DNA of 64,000 bases, taken from positions 106,770 to 170,769 of the forward strand of contig NZ_AOME01000054.1 in NCBI RefSeq assembly GCF_000336935.1. The letters run 5' to 3'. This document shows positions 54,669 to 63,099 of this stretch, one piece after another. Origin of the DNA: Halococcus salifodinae DSM 8989. GTDB lineage: Archaea; Halobacteriota; Halobacteria; Halobacteriales; Halococcaceae. The translations under genes and the position numbers were made by a program. The notes below the pieces were generated by a model. The model made no database searches. It was not told where the DNA came from and was given only the letters and a program-made list of their open reading frames with translations. The number at the start of each line of letters is the position of its first letter. Position 1 is the first letter of the stretch.

Positions 54669-56579
54669 TTAGTTGCCAGCGTACTGCATCTCGCCTTGTC
54701 GGGGGAGCCACGTGTTGGCCCACCGAACCTGTGAGATTTCAGCCCCTTCCTCGGGGATGTTCCACTCGTTGCCGCCAGTGAGGAACGTCTGTTCGAGCTT
54801 CTCCATCACCGGGATCATCGGTAGGTCCTGATTGGCAACCCACGCCTGCTCGACGGTGATCTCGTTGATCGTGGACTCCTCGGTGGCCTGGGAGAGTTCG
54901 CCGATTCGGTCGGACGGATTGACCGTCATTTCGCCCGACCCTCCTCGCGCAGGGACGGTGATGTCGGCGTTCGAGCCACCTCGTTCCTGGTTGGACGCGG
55001 GGTAGTTGTAGCCGTAGCCCCGATCGTTGTAGACCAACTGATGGCGCAGCGAGAAGTAGGGGTACGCTCCGGACGGCGCGCCGTCGAGCCACCCACCTGC
55101 AGTGAGTACGAAGTCACCGTTCGGCCACGTGCTCCCGAGCAGCGTGCCGAACTGGCGTGCGTCGATGGCGCTCTCGAAGCCGAACGAAGCGAGCTGGTCG
55201 GCGACGGTCTGGGCGGCAGTGTTCCAGTCACTCCACCCCGCAGGCACCATGACCGGAAGACTGACCGTGTTGCCCTCGGAATCCTGCCACGTACCGCCTG
55301 ATTTCGAGTAGCCGGCCTCTTCGAGAACCTGCGTGGCCTTCTCTGTCTGTGAACTGTCCATCCCATAGCTCTCGAAGTCATCCATCGCGTCACCGAGATA
55401 CTGTTCGAGGGTGTCGGGTGTGATCCCGGTCGGGATCGGCGTCGGCTGCTTCGAGGGTTTCGAGACGTTGTTGACGGCTTGCTGTCGGTTGATGACGTAC
55501 TGGATCGCCTGCCGAACGGCGCGGTCGCCGGCGTGCCGATGGTTGTGGTTCGGAACCAGTCCGAAGCCGAACGCCGATGGCGTCTGGACCTGCTGGATCG
55601 CGTCGGGCATCTGATTCACGATCCGTGGCGGGGTGAACAGGGTGAACACCGAATCGATCTGCTGGTTGATCAGCGCCTGTTGGGCCGCCTGGTTCCCGTC
55701 GAGGAACCGGCAGGCGTACTCGCTGAAGTTGATGTTCCCCGAGTCCGGATGATCGTCGCGTCGTTCGAGGAGTATTTGCTGTTGACTGGTGCCACCAAGC
55801 GACCACGGGCCACTGGCGATCGGATCGGTCCACGTGAACTCCTGGAGGCTCCTGAGTCCTTCTTCCTCGTTCTGGTTGATCTGTTCGACGAACTTGCCGA
55901 AGACGCTTTTCGGCTGGTTGACCCAGTTCCCGCTCAGTACCTGGAACTGAACGATCTGCTGGTTGACTTCCGAACCGAAGTTCATCCGGACAGTGCTGTC
56001 GTCGACCGCTTCGATGGATTCGGTGTAGTCCGCGAACCCGAGGCCAAGACTCAACCCGAGTCGAAGTTGGGTGACGATGTCGGCCGACGTCACGTCGTCG
56101 CCGTTCGACCACGTGAGACCGTCGCGGATCGTCATCTCGAACGTGTCGCCGCCGTAGTTCCACTCCGAGATGGCGTACGGCACGAACTCGCTCTGCGCGA
56201 AATTGTACTTGGCGAAGTGGTCGAACAGTAGATCGTCCGAAATCTGTGCGAGACCCGACGTGTTACTGGAGTTCCACTGGATGTTCGACGGCTGCTGATT
56301 GGTGTAGGTGAGATGCTGCGTGTCGTACACTTGGCCGCCGCCACCTCCACCGCTTTCGTTGCCGCTGCCGCCACCGCTCCCACTGCTGCCACCCTCGGAT
56401 CCGTTGCTTCCGTTGCCACCACTGCCACCGCCGCCACCGCCGCCACCACCACCACTGTCGTTGTTGCTTCCGTCGCCGCCAGAACAACCTGCAAGTGCGG
56501 CGGCACCGGAGATGCCGGAAATCTCGATGAACCGGCGTCGGCTCACTATGTCGCTGTAACTATTGGCGTCGTCTGCCAT
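54669..56579 (-). CDS. Dpp/Opp-type ABC transporter substrate-binding lipoprotein
   Basis: Family 5 extracellular solute-binding protein, 636 aa, first gene of the transporter operon. A Tat signal (SRRRFIEISGISGAAALAGC) ends in a lipobox cysteine; a long Gly/Ser/Asn linker (about 33-80) tethers the domain. The body shows SBP family 5 features such as FEMTIRDGLTWSNGDDVTSADIVTQLRLG. In archaea and Thermotoga, transporters of this type often carry beta-linked oligosaccharides rather than peptides. The GH3 glycosidase gene 1.3 kb away hints at a sugar substrate. Confidence 0.93.
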   Translation of the reverse strand: MADDANSYSDIVSRRRFIEISGISGAAALAGCSGGDGSNNDSGGGGGGGGGGSGGNGSNGSEGGSSGSGGGSGNESGGGGGGQVYDTQHLTYTNQQPSNIQWNSSNTSGLAQISDDLLFDHFAKYNFAQSEFVPYAISEWNYGGDTFEMTIRDGLTWSNGDDVTSADIVTQLRLGLSLGLGFADYTESIEAVDDSTVRMNFGSEVNQQIVQFQVLSGNWVNQPKSVFGKFVEQINQNEEEGLRSLQEFTWTDPIASGPWSLGGTSQQQILLERRDDHPDSGNINFSEYACRFLDGNQAAQQALINQQIDSVFTLFTPPRIVNQMPDAIQQVQTPSAFGFGLVPNHNHRHAGDRAVRQAIQYVINRQQAVNNVSKPSKQPTPIPTGITPDTLEQYLGDAMDDFESYGMDSSQTEKATQVLEEAGYSKSGGTWQDSEGNTVSLPVMVPAGWSDWNTAAQTVADQLASFGFESAIDARQFGTLLGSTWPNGDFVLTAGGWLDGAPSGAYPYFSLRHQLVYNDRGYGYNYPASNQERGGSNADITVPARGGSGEMTVNPSDRIGELSQATEESTINEITVEQAWVANQDLPMIPVMEKLEQTFLTGGNEWNIPEEGAEISQVRWANTWLPRQGEMQYAGN

Positions 56580-56778
56580 GGTCCATCCTCACTCGGGGTA
56601 TCATTCACAATAAGCGTTGTGGTGAAATCTATCATATAGCCCCGTCGATTACCGGCAAAGATTGCGTCGACTGCTCGGAAAATCGCCTGATTCCGGCACC
56701 CAATCATCGTGGGGATACAGGTGGTACCGATCGGAACACGGACTGTGAATTTGTTCGCTTCCGACAATCGGACGAGGG

Positions 56779-56787
56779 TTTTATTAC
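56779..56787 (+). promoter_or_regulatory. TATA box upstream of 125-aa gene
   Basis: TTTTATTAC lies 22-30 bp before the ATG at 56809, correct for a leaderless transcript, and supports the reality of that small gene. Confidence 0.55.
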
Positions 56788-56808
56788 TGTCATCCCAAAC
56801 AAGGGGGC

Positions 56809-57186
56809 ATGAAACGGTACGAGACAGACGTTCAGGATGACGTGCTCTACATCGAGACCGACGACGACTGGCTCGAAATCGGATCGATGGCCGACATCCG
56901 TCGTCTCGTCGGCGGGGCGACGTATACCCTCGAATACGACGAACGACAGCGCGCCGTCGGGTGGCTCGACACCGATTCCGACGGGACGCTCAGCTTCGAG
57001 GTCGACGAGACGGTCGCAGGAATGGATTTCGAGCGGGAGTTCGTCGCTACCCTCGAAGCGATCGACCGCGACGAGACCGACGTCAAGGGGGTTCCCCGCC
57101 GCGCAGCCGTGTTTGCGGACCTCATGACGTCGATCTGGGACGCGAAAGGCTCCCTCGACCGTACGGCGGAATCGGATTCCGTCTGA
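56809..57186 (+). CDS. Hypothetical acidic protein
   Basis: A 125-aa soluble protein with no recognised domain. It begins MKRYETDVQDDVLYIETDDDWLEIG and alternates short strands and turns, then ends in a helix (RRAAVFADLMTSIWDAKG). It has about 28% Asp+Glu, typical of haloarchaea. It is divergent from the transporter operon and convergent with the UspA gene. A TATA box at the right distance supports expression. Confidence 0.75.
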   Translation: MKRYETDVQDDVLYIETDDDWLEIGSMADIRRLVGGATYTLEYDERQRAVGWLDTDSDGTLSFEVDETVAGMDFEREFVATLEAIDRDETDVKGVPRRAAVFADLMTSIWDAKGSLDRTAESDSV

Positions 57187-57260
57187 CGCGAGCGGCGTTC
57201 GGGACGAACGATCGAGCGTTGGAACAGATCAACTGTGAACCACGAGGATCCCTTTTCGTT

Positions 57261-57716
57261 TCAGCCGGTGTTCAGCGTGACGTACCCATCGAAGTCGAGC
57301 ACGATTCGCTGGGCGACGTCGCCGAACAGCGCTTTGCCGGCGGGCGAGCGATGACGGCCGAGGACGAAGACGTGATCGCAGTCGTGATCGGCTACGGTGT
57401 CGAGGACGGCGGTGGCGATATCGTCCTCGTCGGTCGCTTTGGCGACGATATCGACACCGACGTTCTCGGGGAGGACGTCGCGTGCCATCTCCTGGAGGTC
57501 GTTCGCAGCGGCGTCGAGGACGGCTCGACTGTCGTAGCTGACGTTCTCGACCGAACCGATCGACGCGAGCGTCTCGGCGTCGGTCTCGTACTCCGCCTCG
57601 GTCATCAATCGGAGGAGGACGAGTTCGGCGTTCGCCCCGTTCGCGTGCTCCCCGGCCTCCCGAAGGAGTGCCCGGTGTTCGTCGGTTCGCTCGGCAACGA
57701 CTAGTCCACGTTCCAT
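57261..57716 (-). CDS. UspA family universal stress protein
   Basis: A 151-aa single-domain Usp. The N-terminal strand is MERGLVVAERTDEHRALL. The ATP-binding pattern of the family is kept at the end: HVFVLGRHRSPAGKALFGDVAQRIVLDFDGYVT, close to the G-2x-G-9x-G(S/T) motif though the final Ser/Thr is not obvious. The start ATG at 57716 matches the family N-terminus. It is divergent from the GH3 gene. Confidence 0.85.
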   Translation of the reverse strand: MERGLVVAERTDEHRALLREAGEHANGANAELVLLRLMTEAEYETDAETLASIGSVENVSYDSRAVLDAAANDLQEMARDVLPENVGVDIVAKATDEDDIATAVLDTVADHDCDHVFVLGRHRSPAGKALFGDVAQRIVLDFDGYVTLNTG

Positions 57717-57823
57717 GTTCGAGCCACTCACGGCTCTCGTTGATAAAGCCACTGGGGCGATGACCCGACACCGAACGGTGCCATCAGGGACCGATTTCGG
57801 GACGACGGAACATCGCCGGAACG

Positions 57824-57836
57824 TTTTTACTTATTT
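57824..57836 (+). promoter_or_regulatory. TATA box of the GH3 glycosidase gene
   Basis: TTTTTACTTATTT ends 17 bp before the ATG at 57853, the spacing of a leaderless haloarchaeal promoter. It decides in favour of this ATG over more upstream in-frame ones. Confidence 0.55.
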
Positions 57837-57852
57837 GAGTGAATTTCGGGCC

Positions 57853-60084
57853 ATGGGTTCGAACGACGCGAACGTCCCGTACCGTCAGTCGGAGCAATCC
57901 ACGTCGGTGCGTGTCGACGACCTTCTCGATCGGATGAACACGGCCGAAAAGGCCGGCCAGCTCGTCGGAACGTGGTGTGGACAGCTCCGTCACGAAAACG
58001 ACAGCGAGGACGCGAAGGCCGCGATCCGCGACCACCACATCGGCGTCGCCGCGCCGTTCGGCTGGGCCGGTGCGCTGTGTACGGGGATCGAGGAGACGGT
58101 CGAGACGGTCAACGACCTCCAGCGGTTCGCGATGGAGGAAACCGACTTGGGGATCCCGCTCCTGTTGAACGTCGACGCGGTCCACGGAAACGCGTACGTC
58201 GCCGGCGCGACGGTGTTCCCGAACGCGCTCGGGACGGGGGCGACGTGGGACACCGCAACCGCCGAAACCGTCGCGGGAATCACGGCGACCGAGGTGCGCC
58301 GAATGGGCGCTCACCAGAACTACTCGCCGACCTGTGACGTGGGCCGTGATCCGCGGTGGGGCCGGATCTTCGAGACGTTCGGCGAGAGTCCGCGGCTGTG
58401 TGCCGACCTGGCCGCGGCGAAAGTGCGCGGCTACCAGAGCGACGGGATCGATCACGGGGATTCGGTCATCGCCACCGCCAAACACTTCCCGGCGTACAGC
58501 GAGCCCGAGCGCGGTGAGGACGCCTCGCCGGTCGACGTCTCGGCGTACAAGCTCCGGAACACCTTCCTCCCCGGCTTCGAGGCGGCGCTCGACGCGGGTG
58601 TCGAATCGGTGATGCCATCGTACAACTCGATCAACGGCGAACCCGTTCACGGCTCCGAGTCGTTTCTCAGCGATCTCCTCCGTGACGACCTCGGGTTCGA
58701 GGGCCACGTCGTCTCGGACTGGAACGGCGTCCGCCACCTCGCCGACGACCACCGGACGGCCACAGACCAGCGTGACGGCGTGCGCCAGTCCCACGCCGCC
58801 GGGCTCGATATCGCCTCCGTGGGCCACGTCGAGCACGCCGACCACCTCGTCGACCTGGTCGAAACGGGCGAGATCGACGAAGAGCGACTCGACGAGAGCG
58901 TTCGTCGGATCCTTCGCGTGAAGTTCGAGATGGGGCTGTTCGAGGATCCGTTCGTCGACGCGGACGCAGCCCACGAGACCCTCGGCAGCGCCGACCACCG
59001 GCAGATCGCGCGCGAGGCCGCCCGCGACAGCATGACCCTGCTGAAAAACGACGGGCTCCTTCCGCTCGACGGGGACAAGGACGTGTTCGTCGGGGGGCCG
59101 AACGCCGACGACATCGTCCACCAGCTCGGCGGCTGGAGCGTTCCCCAGTCCGCGGGCGTGCCTGGCGATACGGTACTCGACGCCATCGAAGACCAAAGCG
59201 AGGGAAGCGTGACTTACGAGCAAGGGGCGACACTGAACGAGAACCGCGATATCGACGCCGCAGTAGAGAAAGCAGCGGCGGCCGACGTGGCGGTGCTCGC
59301 ACTCGGCGAGGGGTGGTATCTCCACGAGTTCGGGCCGTCCGCGCAGGCGGGTGTCGAGACTGGTTCGTGGCCGACACGCTCGGATCTCCATCTCTCGGAC
59401 GCTCAGCGTGACCTGGTGCGACGAGTCCACGACACCGGCACGCCGGTCGTCGGTGTTCTCGTGACTGGTCGGCCGCTAATTGTCGACTGGATGGCCCAGA
59501 ACGTCCCATCGATCCTCATGGCGTACTACCCCGGAACCGAGGGCGGCACCGCGATCGCCGAGACCCTGTTCGGCGACAACGACCCCAGCGGACGACTCCC
59601 GGTCTCGATCCCGCGCTCGATGGGCGACCTGCCGCAGCACCACGACCACCTCGCACATCCCACTCCCATCGGCGACGACGAGCATCCCGACTCCTACGAT
59701 CCACTCTATCCGTTCGGTCACGGACTGAGCTACACCGAGTTCGCGGTCGACGATCTCCGGGTTCGATCGGACGACATTGGCCCGGCGGACGACGTGGACG
59801 TGACGGTGACGGTCTCGAACACCGGCGACCGGCGCGGCACCGAAACGGTTCAGGTCTTCGCCACCCAGGAGACGAGTTCGCGCGTTCGCCCGCGGCGCTT
59901 TCTGGTGGGGTTCGAGCGCGTCGATCTCGACGCCAGCGAGTCGGCGGATGTACGCCTCTCGATCCCTGTGACCAACTTCGGGTTCCACAAACCGGGTGAA
60001 GGACACGTCATCGAAAGCGGCAGGTACCGTGTCCTGGTGAACGATCTCGAGTCGTCGTTCGAGATTCGTCCCGACGAGAAGTGA
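57853..60084 (+). CDS. GH3 family beta-glycosidase (cytoplasmic)
   Basis: A 743-aa three-domain GH3 enzyme. The N-terminal barrel has the substrate-binding GTGATWDTATAETVAGI, YSPTCDVGRDPRWGRIFETFGE and KHFPAYSEPERGEDASP. The nucleophile Asp289 lies in VVSDWNGV. The C-terminal alpha/beta domain (about 370-600) has MTLLKNDGLLPL, and a fibronectin III-like domain ends the protein. No signal peptide, so imported oligosaccharides are its substrates. The KHFPAYSEP form resembles beta-glucosidases rather than NagZ-type N-acetylglucosaminidases, so chitobiose cleavage is uncertain. Confidence 0.93.
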   Translation: MGSNDANVPYRQSEQSTSVRVDDLLDRMNTAEKAGQLVGTWCGQLRHENDSEDAKAAIRDHHIGVAAPFGWAGALCTGIEETVETVNDLQRFAMEETDLGIPLLLNVDAVHGNAYVAGATVFPNALGTGATWDTATAETVAGITATEVRRMGAHQNYSPTCDVGRDPRWGRIFETFGESPRLCADLAAAKVRGYQSDGIDHGDSVIATAKHFPAYSEPERGEDASPVDVSAYKLRNTFLPGFEAALDAGVESVMPSYNSINGEPVHGSESFLSDLLRDDLGFEGHVVSDWNGVRHLADDHRTATDQRDGVRQSHAAGLDIASVGHVEHADHLVDLVETGEIDEERLDESVRRILRVKFEMGLFEDPFVDADAAHETLGSADHRQIAREAARDSMTLLKNDGLLPLDGDKDVFVGGPNADDIVHQLGGWSVPQSAGVPGDTVLDAIEDQSEGSVTYEQGATLNENRDIDAAVEKAAAADVAVLALGEGWYLHEFGPSAQAGVETGSWPTRSDLHLSDAQRDLVRRVHDTGTPVVGVLVTGRPLIVDWMAQNVPSILMAYYPGTEGGTAIAETLFGDNDPSGRLPVSIPRSMGDLPQHHDHLAHPTPIGDDEHPDSYDPLYPFGHGLSYTEFAVDDLRVRSDDIGPADDVDVTVTVSNTGDRRGTETVQVFATQETSSRVRPRRFLVGFERVDLDASESADVRLSIPVTNFGFHKPGEGHVIESGRYRVLVNDLESSFEIRPDEK

Positions 60085-60538
60085 GGCCGATCGCGGCCGG
60101 AGAATCAGGATAATTATAAGTAATTTCACTATGCTCGTCAACCACTCATCGAAAGCGACTGATCGCTTTAGAGAGCAATATATTAGTTTGTATCTTTTTG
60201 AAGAGCAGATTTGCCGATTGGATCGTGAAGCCAAGACTCTGAGGCGACAGGGAAGCAACTAAAGTCGATGAAGTGTGGAAGTTCCCTCAGCGAATATTCA
60301 ATTTTATTTGTCGAACGTGGTGGAGGGAGACATGGAGCCAGAAATCGGCTATAAGTGGATATTGCGTGCAAAAAACGTATTTCTACGATCGGTCTCGGTG
60401 TTCCCGACGGCATCTTCTCACAGTCGATTTTTGAGTTTTCAGTTCTAAAGTATAGTGTATAGTGTGTCTATCGGTGCCGTTGGTTACTACCGGGGATCGA
60501 AGGGAATCGCTTAACCGCACTCACGGGGCAGAGAGCGT
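60085..60538. other. Low-GC intergenic island
   Basis: A 454-bp AT-rich stretch with no convincing gene, sharply different in composition from both flanks. It holds TATAATTATAAG-like runs, poly-T blocks and a GTATAGTGTATAGTGTG direct repeat near 60449-60465. A minus-strand frame of 76 codons (60183-60413) is not acidic and looks like a decayed mobile-element fragment, but I cannot name it. The weak promoter of tyrS (CTTAACC near 60510) is at its right end. Confidence 0.5.
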
Positions 60539-61573
60539 ATGGACCACGCGGAGCGAAAGCGGCTCGTGGCGCGGAACACGGCCGAGGTCGTCACCAACGA
60601 GGAGCTCGACGGACTGCTGGCCGACGACGATCCCACGGTGTACATCGGCTACGCGCCGACCGGCGAGATGCATATCGGTCACTTCACCACGATCCGCAAG
60701 CTCGCCGACTTCCTCCGCGCCGATCTCGACGTCACGGTGCTGATCGCGGACCTCCACGCCCACCTCGACGACGAGAAGAGCCCGTTCGACCTGCTCGACG
60801 CCCGCTCTGCGTACTACCGCGAGGCGATCGAGGGGATGGTTGAGGCCGCTGGGGCTGACCCCGACGACATCGAGTTCGTCCGCGGACGCGAGTTCGAACT
60901 CGATGCGGACTACTCGCTCGAACTCCTTCGAATGGCGGCCGACACCACGATCTCGCGGGTCCAACGCGCCGGCAGCGAGGTGGTTCGCCAGGCGGAGAAC
61001 CCCAACCTCGGCGGGCTGCTCTACCCGCTGATGCAGACTCTCGATGTCGACGCGCTCGACGCCGACATCGCCTACGGCGGGATCGACCAGCGCGGCATCT
61101 ACATGCTCAGCCGTGAACTGTTCGACGACCGCGGCGAGGACCCGCCAATCTGTGTGTTCGCCCCGCTGCTTTCCGGTCTCGCGGGTGGGAAGATGAGCGC
61201 TTCCGACGAGCAATCAAAGGTCAACCTCACCGACGATCCCGACACCGTGGTCGAGAAACTCCAAGGGGCGTACTGCCCGCAGGGCGAGGTCGAGGACAAC
61301 GGCGTGCTCGAGTACGTCGAATACCTCGTCTTCCCGATCCTCGACGAGCGTGGGGAGGCCTTTCGCATCGAGCGCCCCGAGGAGTACGGCGGCGATCTCG
61401 TCTACGAGAGCTACGACGACCTCGAAGCGGACTTCGTGAGCGAGGAGCTCCACCCCCAGGACCTCAAAAACGCTGCCGCCGAATCCATCTCGTCGGCTAT
61501 CGATCCGATCCGCCAGCGCTTCGCCGATCGGCCCGACCTGCTGGCCGACGCGTACCCCGAGAACTACGACTGA
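60539..61573 (+). CDS. tyrS: Tyrosyl-tRNA synthetase
   Basis: Class I aminoacyl-tRNA synthetase, archaeal type without the bacterial S4 domain, 344 aa. The HIGH motif is TGEMHIGHFTTIRKL; the KMSKS counterpart is GGKMSASDEQSKVNL. YGGIDQRGIYML and ENPNLGGLLYPLMQ line the tyrosine pocket. It joins tyrosine to tRNA-Tyr. A single-gene transcript is likely because the next gene is on the other strand. Confidence 0.97.
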   Translation: MDHAERKRLVARNTAEVVTNEELDGLLADDDPTVYIGYAPTGEMHIGHFTTIRKLADFLRADLDVTVLIADLHAHLDDEKSPFDLLDARSAYYREAIEGMVEAAGADPDDIEFVRGREFELDADYSLELLRMAADTTISRVQRAGSEVVRQAENPNLGGLLYPLMQTLDVDALDADIAYGGIDQRGIYMLSRELFDDRGEDPPICVFAPLLSGLAGGKMSASDEQSKVNLTDDPDTVVEKLQGAYCPQGEVEDNGVLEYVEYLVFPILDERGEAFRIERPEEYGGDLVYESYDDLEADFVSEELHPQDLKNAAAESISSAIDPIRQRFADRPDLLADAYPENYD

Positions 61574-61585
61574 TCGGAGTCCTGG

Positions 61586-61924
61586 CTACGAGCGACCCGC
61601 GCCATTGAGCCACTCGTCGGCCCACGCCTCGATCTCGTCGAAAACGGGACACAGCGCCTCGCCCTTCTCGGTGAGTCGATAATACGTGGCGATCGGGGCG
61701 TCCTCTTCGATCCGGCGATGCACGAGGTCCGCCGTCTGGAGATCATCGAGCACCCGCGAGAGGGTGCGTGAGCTCGCGTCGGTCGAGCGCTTGAGCTCGT
61801 TGAACCGCTTCTCGCCGTCTTGGAGGTCGTGGAGGACCACTAGACGCCACTGCGACCCGATCTGGTCGAGCGAATCCACGACGGCGCACGCCTCCTCGCC
61901 GTGGCGTGATTGCTGGGATGACAT
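61586..61924 (-). CDS. HxlR (DUF24) family redox-type regulator
   Basis: A 112-aa winged helix protein of the HxlR family: SLDQIGSQWRLVVLHDLQDGEKRFNELKRS, then SSRTLSRVLDDLQTADLVHRR and a beta wing with TYYRLTEKGEAL. Cys13 precedes the DNA-binding domain, the place of the redox-sensing Cys in bacterial YodB, CatR and HypR; a second Cys lies near the C-terminus (ALCPVF). It is divergent from the doxX genes. A GGTATC half-site of the doxX operators lies directly before its own ATG, suggesting autoregulation. Confidence 0.92.
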   Translation of the reverse strand: MSSQQSRHGEEACAVVDSLDQIGSQWRLVVLHDLQDGEKRFNELKRSTDASSRTLSRVLDDLQTADLVHRRIEEDAPIATYYRLTEKGEALCPVFDEIEAWADEWLNGAGRS

Positions 61925-61934
61925 CGGTGATACC
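61925..61934 (-). promoter_or_regulatory. Operator half-site at the HxlR gene start
   Basis: On the minus strand GGTATCACCG ends at the base before the ATG. GGTATC is one arm of the palindrome found at both doxX promoters; no second arm is visible here. The shared TATA run at 61959-61968 would put a minus-strand start near this site. Confidence 0.4.
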
Positions 61935-61958
61935 TGATTACATACGTGTCCGCGAGAG

Positions 61959-61968
61959 AATATATAAG
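61959..61968 (+). promoter_or_regulatory. TATA box of first doxX gene (possibly bidirectional)
   Basis: AATATATAAG is the strongest TATA-like element in this part of the window. Reading right, it lies about 21 bp before the operator palindrome at 61984; reading left, it is nearly symmetrical and could also serve the HxlR gene. Confidence 0.55.
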
Positions 61969-61983
61969 TTCGGATTCCAACTA

Positions 61984-62000
61984 GGTAACGTTGTGATACC
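61984..62000 (+). promoter_or_regulatory. Palindromic operator 1 (GGTAAC-N5-GATACC)
   Basis: Inverted repeat with arms GGTAAC and GATACC around 5 bp. It overlaps the predicted transcription start 25 bp after the TATA box. A near-identical element, again followed by GACT, occurs at 62619. Most likely the binding site of the divergent HxlR protein. Confidence 0.6.
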
Positions 62001-62072
62001 GACTTGCGGATACTCCGACGACACCCGGAATCGTTCGACGATCGATCGGCCGGTCTCCACGGGAAATCATCC

Positions 62073-62510
62073 GTGATCGCGCTCCAGGCTGGCATTTTCG
62101 ATGCGTCGGGCGCTGGAATCGTCTTCCTGGTCGCGCGGCTCCTGTTCGGTGGCGTGCTCGCGTTCATGGGTATGAACCACTTCATGAACGCCGACCAGAT
62201 GGTTCCCTACGCGGACGCGAAGGGCATCCCGGCCGCAAGTCTGCTGGTTCCGTTCAGCGGCGGCCAGCTGCTCTTCGGCGGCCTCGCAATCGTCTTCGGG
62301 ATCTATCCCGTGCTCGGGGGAGGCGCGATCGCCGTGTTCCTCCCGATCGCGGCGGTCATGATGCACGATTTCTGGGCGGTTTCCGAGGAGGAACAGCAGT
62401 CAGAGCTGACCGACTTCCTCAAGAACGTCGCCATGACCGGCGGGGCGCTGGCCTTCCTCGCGGCCGGCGGCGTCGACTGGCCGTTCGCGCTCGGCATCGG
62501 CGCGTTCTGA
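62073..62510 (+). CDS. DoxX family membrane protein
   Basis: A 145-aa four-helix membrane protein of the DoxX family. Signature parts are VARLLFGGVLAFMGMNHFM, LLVPFSGGQLLFGGLAIVFGIYP, the basic/acid MMHDFWAVSEEEQQSELTDFLKNVAMTGGALAFL. CatD, the bacterial relative, works with a thiol-dependent dioxygenase in quinone/catechol resistance. I chose GTG 62073 because helix 1 begins soon after; a TTG at 62004 would add a basic leader. A paralogue follows at 62699. Confidence 0.85.
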   Translation: MIALQAGIFDASGAGIVFLVARLLFGGVLAFMGMNHFMNADQMVPYADAKGIPAASLLVPFSGGQLLFGGLAIVFGIYPVLGGGAIAVFLPIAAVMMHDFWAVSEEEQQSELTDFLKNVAMTGGALAFLAAGGVDWPFALGIGAF

Positions 62511-62593
62511 TCGCGGTTTTGCCCCGTGGAAACGGATCGAGATAATCGGTGCGATGGCATCGATGTCACCTCGTTACATCGGCGTCCGGGAAG

Positions 62594-62601
62594 TGATATA
62601 C
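62594..62601 (+). promoter_or_regulatory. TATA box of second doxX gene
   Basis: TGATATAC lies about 21 bp before the operator at 62619, the same spacing as at the first doxX gene. Confidence 0.45.
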
Positions 62602-62618
62602 GTGCCCGACGCTAACCC

Positions 62619-62635
62619 GGTATCGAAGTGATACC
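62619..62635 (+). promoter_or_regulatory. Palindromic operator 2 (GGTATC-N5-GATACC)
   Basis: A perfect inverted repeat, arms GGTATC and GATACC with a 5-bp spacer, at the predicted transcription start of the second doxX gene. Like operator 1, it is followed by GACT and then by a related sequence up to the gene, showing that promoter and gene were duplicated together. Confidence 0.65.
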
Positions 62636-62698
62636 GACTACTACTCTCCGACGACGCATCGCGAATCGATCGCCGGCTCACGGGACGGTGAGTGTCTG

Positions 62699-63070
62699 AT
62701 GGGACGACTCTCGACACTCGGGCGCGCGCTGTTCGGCGGCGTACTCGCGTTCACCGCGATCGACAACCTCCGGGACATCGACGGGATGGCCGCGTACGCC
62801 GAGTCGAACGGCGTGCCCGCGGCCGACCGACTCGTGCCGCTTTCGAGCGGCATGTTGCTGGCCGGCAGTCTCGGGGTCGTCCTCGGTCGTGCCCCGCGGC
62901 TGTCCGCCGGCGCGATCGCGGCGTTTCTCGTCGGCGTGACGCCCACGATGCACGACTTCTGGAACCGGGAGGACGGGGAGCGCGAACAGCAGGTGATCCA
63001 CTTCCTGAAGAACACCGCGCTGCTCGGCGGTGCGCTCTTTTTCCTCTCGCGCGGTCCCGCCGACGAATAG
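62699..63070 (+). CDS. DoxX family membrane protein (paralogue)
   Basis: A 123-aa relative of the previous gene: LGRALFGGVLAFTAIDNLRD, LVPLSSGMLLAGSLGVVLG, PTMHDFWNREDGEREQQVIHFLKNTALLGGALFFL. The HDFW and HFLKN blocks align with HDFW and DFLKN of the upstream copy. It lacks the upstream gene's longer N-terminus and C-terminus. The ATG at 62699 is the only good start. It is followed by the VOC gene after 29 bp. Confidence 0.85.
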   Translation: MGRLSTLGRALFGGVLAFTAIDNLRDIDGMAAYAESNGVPAADRLVPLSSGMLLAGSLGVVLGRAPRLSAGAIAAFLVGVTPTMHDFWNREDGEREQQVIHFLKNTALLGGALFFLSRGPADE

Positions 63071-63099
63071 CTCGCGAAGCCACCCCGAATTTTCGATTT

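Noticed and set aside
57853-60084. NagZ-type beta-N-acetylglucosaminidase
   Set aside because: NagZ enzymes are about 340 aa with a KHFPGHG motif; this three-domain protein has KHFPAYSEP as in beta-glucosidases.
60183-60413. 76-codon minus-strand frame in the low-GC island
   Set aside because: Not acidic, no start signal, no domain; kept only as a possible mobile-element relic in the region description.
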